Shown here one piece after another: positions 58,843 through 64,000 of a stretch of DNA of 64,000 nt (positions within the stretch are counted from its first letter, which is position 1; the number at the start of each line of letters is the position of its first letter). This DNA comes from Kalaharituber pfeilii (taxonomy: Eukaryota > Ascomycota > Pezizomycetes > Pezizales > Pezizaceae): positions 372,001 to 436,000 of the forward strand of contig WHUZ01000002.1 of assembly GCA_015179045.1 (NCBI GenBank), given 5' to 3'. The notes under the pieces are model-generated. The model made no database searches and was not told the DNA's origin. It saw only the letters and a list, made by a program, of their open reading frames with translations. The translations under genes and the position numbers were made by a program.

Positions 58843-59015
58843 CAGGTGACCCTGGCTATAATGAACCTCTTTTTTAGTGAACACTGGCCATAGTGAAGGG
58901 AGGCGAGATTGTTTGTCTACACAGGTAAACAAATTGCCCTCGCTATAGTTAAAGCTAATTATAGTGAAGGAAATAGGTCGGATTCTTGGCCTTCATTGTA
59001 GCCAGGGGTCACGTG
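58843..59015. mobile_element. 173-bp MITE with pogo/Fot1-like terminal repeats
   Basis: The ends are inverted: CAGGTGACCCTGGCTATAAT reading in from the left and CACGTGACCCCTGGCTACAA reading in from the right, both then AATGAA. TA flanks both sides (58841-58842, 59016-59017). The CAG/CAC-GTGACCC(C)TGGCTAYAA end resembles pogo/Fot1-type ends. The element is too small to encode anything. Confidence 0.8.
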
Positions 59016-61240
59016 TAGCTATATGTTCTGTTCCTTTTTTAGAGTCTGTAGATCCTGAATCAAAGTTCTTGACAATAACAATAGACAATTCGAAGTGCTA
59101 ACCTTCTAGGCACTTGTCATGTAAGTAAAAGGAGTAGATCTCACCTGGGGGATCGAGCCGGCAATGCTTGCCGGCCGGGGAGTAGCAGCCCTGCCATCGT
59201 CGACAGCTACTACTGGTCGGCCAGCTAAGACTCATAATGAATAACGATAAACAGGATCTGGGCACAAGGACATTAAATTAAGTACCTAAAGTGGGTTGCT
59301 TTCCGTCCAGCCCTCTAAGAATCATCCTGAGTCGTGTAAATTGGGCAATATGCAGATGGCAAAATTTTTAGTTATATCTCCGATTGGCCATCGGTATTAA
59401 CGGTCCTTAAGTGTATGCACTGCTGAAGCTTAAGCCGCAACCTTGTTCTAAATCCACCTACTAATACACAACAGCCGACTAGTCTCGCCCCAGTTTTACG
59501 AAGTAGATCTGAAAGCCACTTGCATAACCTTGAAAGAATTCTTGATCTGCGTGACTGCTGATTGTAATCAGTCCTTAGCCCAGCAACTTGTATACATACG
59601 TATCTTGTACTGCAGCAATTCATAATGCTGAAGTTGAGTTGTACTGTAGCTATACAAATGAGTGCCTCCAGTTCGCAAAGGACCAGTGAAATTGCTTTTC
59701 AGAATTGGATCTATGTAGTTTCAACGTTCCATATATGTAAACACAGGAACAGATGAATTTGGAGGGACGTCTACAACTATGAAGTAATAACCTTAGTAAG
59801 AAAATCTTGCTGAGTAAGATAGAAATTCCAATTCCAATCATAGACTACGAGAGTACCCCACTTGAGCCACATGTAGCAGTACAGTTTGGTTGCTAACGCC
59901 GCGACTAGCTGGACCTAGTCTGGTTAGAAACGAGACTGCGTATGAGACTGCGTATGTGACTGCGTATGACACTGCATGTGAGACTGCATATGGTCAACCA
60001 GGCGACGGACAGCCAGAAGAGGGTCTGAGAGCGAAGGTTCTAAGCTTTTAAGGTGGCTCTTGGCATTGACCACCTCCATGGCATCAGACTATCATCTTCA
60101 CCACTCCTACAACTGAAGCACCTCGAGTCTAGTATAGATAGATACCTTCAGTCTCCAATTGCGCATCATGTGCCTATGTGCCTACCACACTACACAATGC
60201 ATTGATATGCCAGCAGTAGTGCCCTGTTTGGCCATACGATGGCTGCAGGATCTAGAAGACTAAGCCTGATCAGATTTGAAGGCAAGCTCTCCACTGAATT
60301 ATTAATTACATAGCTATAGGTAGCATCCCAGTTTTATCGGCACATTATCAAGCCCAATTACAAGCTCAACTTCTAGACCTGCTCTAATTCTTACGTACGC
60401 ATGCGCTGTTTACACACCATGAGTGTAAGCGTTACCGGCGTTGGCTACCACTGCACTCATGTTGCATTTTCTGGTATTCCAGGGGATGCACGTGGAGCGG
60501 GCACTGGAACACCTTGATAGATGAGTGTATCTGTTGTATCCTTACAAGTAACTGGTACTTGCTCGTAAGCCCCCTGCTGGTAAATTTCCTTTGATTTATA
60601 ATTCCGTTCTGGGCTATATAGCCGATCAAGCGCGCTGAAGCGACAAGCATCCCCAGGCCCCTGCAACATCCACAGGGACCCTTTGTACTAGTACCCCATT
60701 GGTCGTGCTCACTGAGATAGAGATTCAAACATGGATCGCAGGAGAAATTTCAATATTTCCAATATATTTTGATATTCCTTTTATGGATAGCATCATCATG
60801 CTTAGAAACTCAATGTTGCCGGTCTCGAATATCGAGAAGCAGGCATACAATCATTTGCTTATCGCCGACAATGATGCCCTGAAGCTAGGTGATGATGCGA
60901 TAGTGCATTTCCAATTCACGAATCTTACTGTGGTGTCCGTGCGATTGCGACACAGGTTTGAGACCCTCAGGTGGAGCTGCATGAGAAGTGGCAAAAGAAT
61001 GTCTTTCTATAAATACAGATAAAACTGCCCAGTATCCCCGGTGCAGTTCATCAACGTTGTATCCGCGGGCTCTCCGCAGTGTGCTCGCTGTGGAATCCTT
61101 CTCAAATTCTTGAGTCGAGATAGCCATTGTGTTCAACGCCAAACCGAACATCCTATACTACGGATTACTGGTTGACATATCCAGCCAATAGACCCACCTG
61201 AGTTTTGAGTACGAGAGCTCTGTTGAGAGCGCCACCAGAA
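59016..61240. other. Spacer upstream of the ABC transporter
   Basis: Contains a 12-bp tandem repeat at 59932-59992 (GAGACTGCGTAT variants) also found at 6633-6658. Frames around 60432-61151 on both strands have no motif. The last few hundred bases must include the transporter promoter. Confidence 0.45.
59932..59992. repeat. 12-bp tandem repeat (GAGACTGCGTAT), about five units
   Basis: Five consecutive variants (GAGACTGCGTAT, GAGACTGCGTAT, GTGACTGCGTAT, GACACTGCATGT, GAGACTGCATAT). The same unit occurs about twice at 6633-6658. Confidence 0.85.
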
Positions 61241-64000
61241 ATGGAGTCACAAGCAAATACAGCCGCTAGCTCTACAGAATCACTCAGATACAAACAGAGT
61301 GTAATCCGGTCGGAGAGCCCAGAGAGTATTGGAACCGGACAATGGGGCGAGCAGTCACCTGGAGCGCGAGTAAACGTTGAGAAAGCAATAAATGAATTTG
61401 AGGAGTAAGTAGCTATTAATCACCCAACACGCACCGTTTGAACATTTTATACTAGATGACAGAGGAGATACAGTGGTATTGATACTCTGGATTTTTAGTC
61501 TAAAACGTGAGCTTTCCCGGCCTGCATCAACACGATCAGCACAACTACCGGATGAGGAGGAAGGTGAAGTCACGGGGAACTCGATGTTCGTTGACTTGGA
61601 GGAATATCTTACACGTGCCAATAGAGAAGCCTCCGAATCTGGGATAATACCGAAGAGGATTGGTGTCCGTTTCCGCGATCTCACTGTCCAAGGCAGTGGT
61701 TCCGGTTTCCTTTTCGCCCGCACGTTTGCAGATGAGCTTCTAGGGCTATTTGGAAAAGACATATTTGACTATATCCGGTTCTCGTTATTTGGCAAGAAAC
61801 CACCTATTAAAAACATCATTCAAGGTTTCTCTGGAGTCGTAAAACCAGGAGAGATGCTACTCGTGCTTGGGAATCCCGGATCAGGCAGTTCTACCTTCCT
61901 GAGGGCCCTCACAAACCAGCGAAGAGACTTCACAGCTATCAAGGGGCAGGTCGACTACTCTGGGCTTGGGTTTGAATCCGCAAAGAAGGAATATCGAGGA
62001 GAGATCCTGTATAACAGCGAAGGTGGGTACATTTGCCCGCATACAGAGAATTATGTCCTCAAAGCTTTTAATCTAACATTCTGTCTGTAGAGGATATTCA
62101 TTTGCCGACCCTCACTGTTAGGCAGACTGTCCGCTTTGCATTGAAGACGAAAACGCCATCGAAGCGTATTCCTGGCACCTCTAGGGGCGATTTTGTCGAA
62201 CAGATGCTCGAGCTATTTGTCAAGATGTTTGGCATGAAGCACACAGTCAACACTATCGTTGGAAATCAATTCACTCGTGGTGTGAGTGGTGGAGAGAGAA
62301 AACGGGTATCAATTATGGAGGTTAGTATTTATTGTCCATTCCACTTCAATTCGACAGTTGCTGACATTATGCACAAGGCCCTGGCTTCTCGCGCAACCAT
62401 AAACGCATTTGACAACTCCACAAGAGGACTTGACAGCTCCACTGCCGTGGATTATATTCGCTCCCTTCGAATTCTTACCAGTTTGACCAAGTCCACAACC
62501 GTTGTTACCCTATACCAGGCTGGTGAGCAGATTTATAAAGAATTTGATAAAGTTTGTGTCATCGACTCAGGGCGCCAAATATTCTATGGCAAAGCCTCTG
62601 AAGCCCGGGCCTATTTCGAAGAGCTAGGTTTCAAGTTTATTCCCGGTACCACGACGGCTGACTTCCTGACTTCCATCACCAATCCCTTTGAGCGGCGGCC
62701 ACGAGCAGACTTCGATGGCACGTTACCTTCATCCCCGAAGAGTTTGAGGCTACATTCAGGAAGAGCAGATTTTGGGATGAGGTGCAGAAAGAGTTACTTG
62801 AATACGACGCGGAGATAGGAGGAGATGCAGAAAATTTTACTCAGGCTGTCAAGGAAAACAAGTCCAAATTGACACGCAGCAGCAGCCCGTATACCGTGAG
62901 TTTCATCATGCAAGTTTGGTATTTGCTTCAGAGAGAGCTACAAGTTATATGGCAAGACCAAGTTGGGCTTCGGAGCAGATAGTACGTTTCCACACGTCCG
63001 CCCAAAGATGTTGAATTCCTGGCTAACCTATATACAGCATCAATACCACTGTGTGTGCGTTGTTGACTGGCAGTCTTGCGTATAATATTCCGAAAACCAC
63101 AGCTGGTCCGTATATTATGGGTGGTGCGCTATTTTTCAACCTCGTCATCATTGGTAAGAATCACTACTATACTACTTTGACCTTTGTTCGTGCAGCATGA
63201 TACTGATACCTTTGTTAAAGGCTGGATGCAAGTTTTTGAAGCCATCCAAATGACTCTCGGACGTACCATAACCGCCAAACAGGTTAATTTCGCATTCTAT
63301 CGGCCTTCAGCGCAGATTATTGCAAAGACTATCGCAGATTTTCCTATCTTGGCTATACAAAGCTCAATATATACAATCGTTGTGTACTTCATGTGTGCAA
63401 TGGCGATGAACGCTGGGAAATTCTTCTTGCAGCTCCTCTTCGTTTTTGTAAGTCCAGCCTCCTCCTAAAGCCACTTATCGACTAACAATTGATCCAGACT
63501 ACCGCCGTTTGTACTACAGCTTTCTACCGTGCAGTCGGTGTATTCAGTAGGGACATTAACGCTACAATTAGGATGGGGTTCCTTGGTCTCAATATTACTG
63601 CAGTGGTACGTTGACATTGACTGGGTTCTATGCATTCCTCTATTAACCATTTCTTAGTTCTCCGGTTACATGCAACCTTTCAACGTAATGAAATCCTGGG
63701 TATATAAATGGATTTACTACGGCTCCCCATTTGCATATGCTCAAGAGGCCCTCATGGTAAATCAGTATGATGGCATGCAAATACCATGTGCCCCTGCGCA
63801 TTTGATTCCTGGTGTACCTGGAGCTTCAATTGAAAACCAAATCTGCTTCTTTACTGGCGCAGAGGCAGGTGCTTCCAGCGTCAACGGTACAAAATGGTTA
63901 TTGGAACAATTTGGTTACGAGAGGGCGCATGTTTGGAGGAACTTTGGAATTATCCTGGCATTTACAGTTGGTTATATCATCATAGCCATGATTGGGATTG
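61241..64000 (+). CDS. PDR-type (ABCG) full-size ABC transporter, N-terminal half; 3' part beyond the window; apparent 1-nt frameshift
   Basis: Exons by splice logic: 61241-61404, 61499-62022, 62091-62320, 62378-62981, 63038-63153, 63221-63447, 63498-63605, 63658-end. PDR proteins are plasma-membrane multidrug or lipid exporters with nucleotide-binding domain before membrane domain, duplicated. NBD1 shows Walker A GNPGSGSST (179-187; Ser where the family usually has Cys), signature VSGGERKR (294-301) and the degenerate Walker B/D-loop FDNSTRGLDSST usual for PDR NBD1. The first membrane domain follows (WYLLQRELQVIWQDQ, GPYIMGGALFFNLVIIG, FSGYMQPF, WIYYGSPFAYAQEALMVNQY). In exon 4 the frame changes near 62724-62728. 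Before it the frame reads DFDGT; the family-like continuation FIPEEFEATFRKSRFWDEVQ is one base out of register. The exon sum is one base short, as for ARP4. The 57-nt third intron (62321-62377) is in frame and stop-free, so retention would insert 19 residues next to the signature motif. Confidence 0.9.

Noticed and set aside
59140..59235. Possible tRNA on the minus strand (GGCTCGATCCCCC resembles a B box)
   Set aside because: The flanking bases do not form the T-arm or acceptor stem and no A box lies at the right distance.

Overview
This is a eukaryotic nuclear window and almost certainly comes from a filamentous ascomycete. The evidence is short spliceosomal introns (about 50-160 nt) with GTATGT/GTAAGT-type donors and CTAAC/CTAAT branch sites, fungal-type gene families (GUP1, a phytase-like secreted protein, a PDR-type ABC transporter, HeLo and NB-ARC domains), and transposon-rich, AT-rich spacers. 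The species cannot be named from the sequence. Intergenic DNA is full of very long homopolymer runs, up to 45 T.

Layout. 1-14.4 kb (all minus strand): the edge-truncated 3' part of a mitochondrial membrane protein, a secreted phytase-like protein, a 5.5-kb gene-poor stretch with a 1.13-kb MITE, a membrane-anchored CE2/SGNH-like protein whose catalytic blocks look dead, and the nuclear actin-related protein ARP4, which carries an apparent 1-nt frameshift. 14.4-17.4 kb: spacer with 20-bp minisatellites. 17.4-23 kb (plus): the MBOAT acyltransferase GUP1 and a triple-KH RNA-binding protein. 26-31 kb (minus): a decayed HeLo/NB-ARC/TPR NLR-type immune receptor pseudogene, split by a 2.0-kb internally deleted Copia LTR retrotransposon with intact target-site duplications. 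32-41 kb (minus): a malonyl-CoA-synthetase-like acyl-CoA ligase, a large F-box protein and a NIF3-like small protein. 42-45.4 kb (plus): a DEAH-box RNA helicase. 46.7-48.5 kb (minus): a cluster of U6 snRNA sequences (one intact copy interrupted by a spliceosomal intron, one intron-bearing copy with a 10-nt deletion, one 5' fragment) around a mariner-like relic. 49.4-52.8 kb (minus): a GTPBP1/2-like GTPase. 52.8-61.2 kb: a transposon graveyard with at least two further TIR elements. 61.2-64 kb (plus): the first half of a PDR/ABCG transporter, again with an apparent 1-nt frameshift, running off the window.

The conserved genes serve general cell functions: chromatin remodelling, GPI-lipid remodelling, ribosome or RNA processing, splicing and mitochondrial acyl-CoA metabolism. 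They do not form a pathway or cluster. The most unusual content is the intron-containing U6 family, the wrecked NLR with its nested retroelement, and the putative pseudo-esterase. All exon boundaries are my own splice-site reading, checked by phase arithmetic and family motifs; no database or transcript evidence was available.
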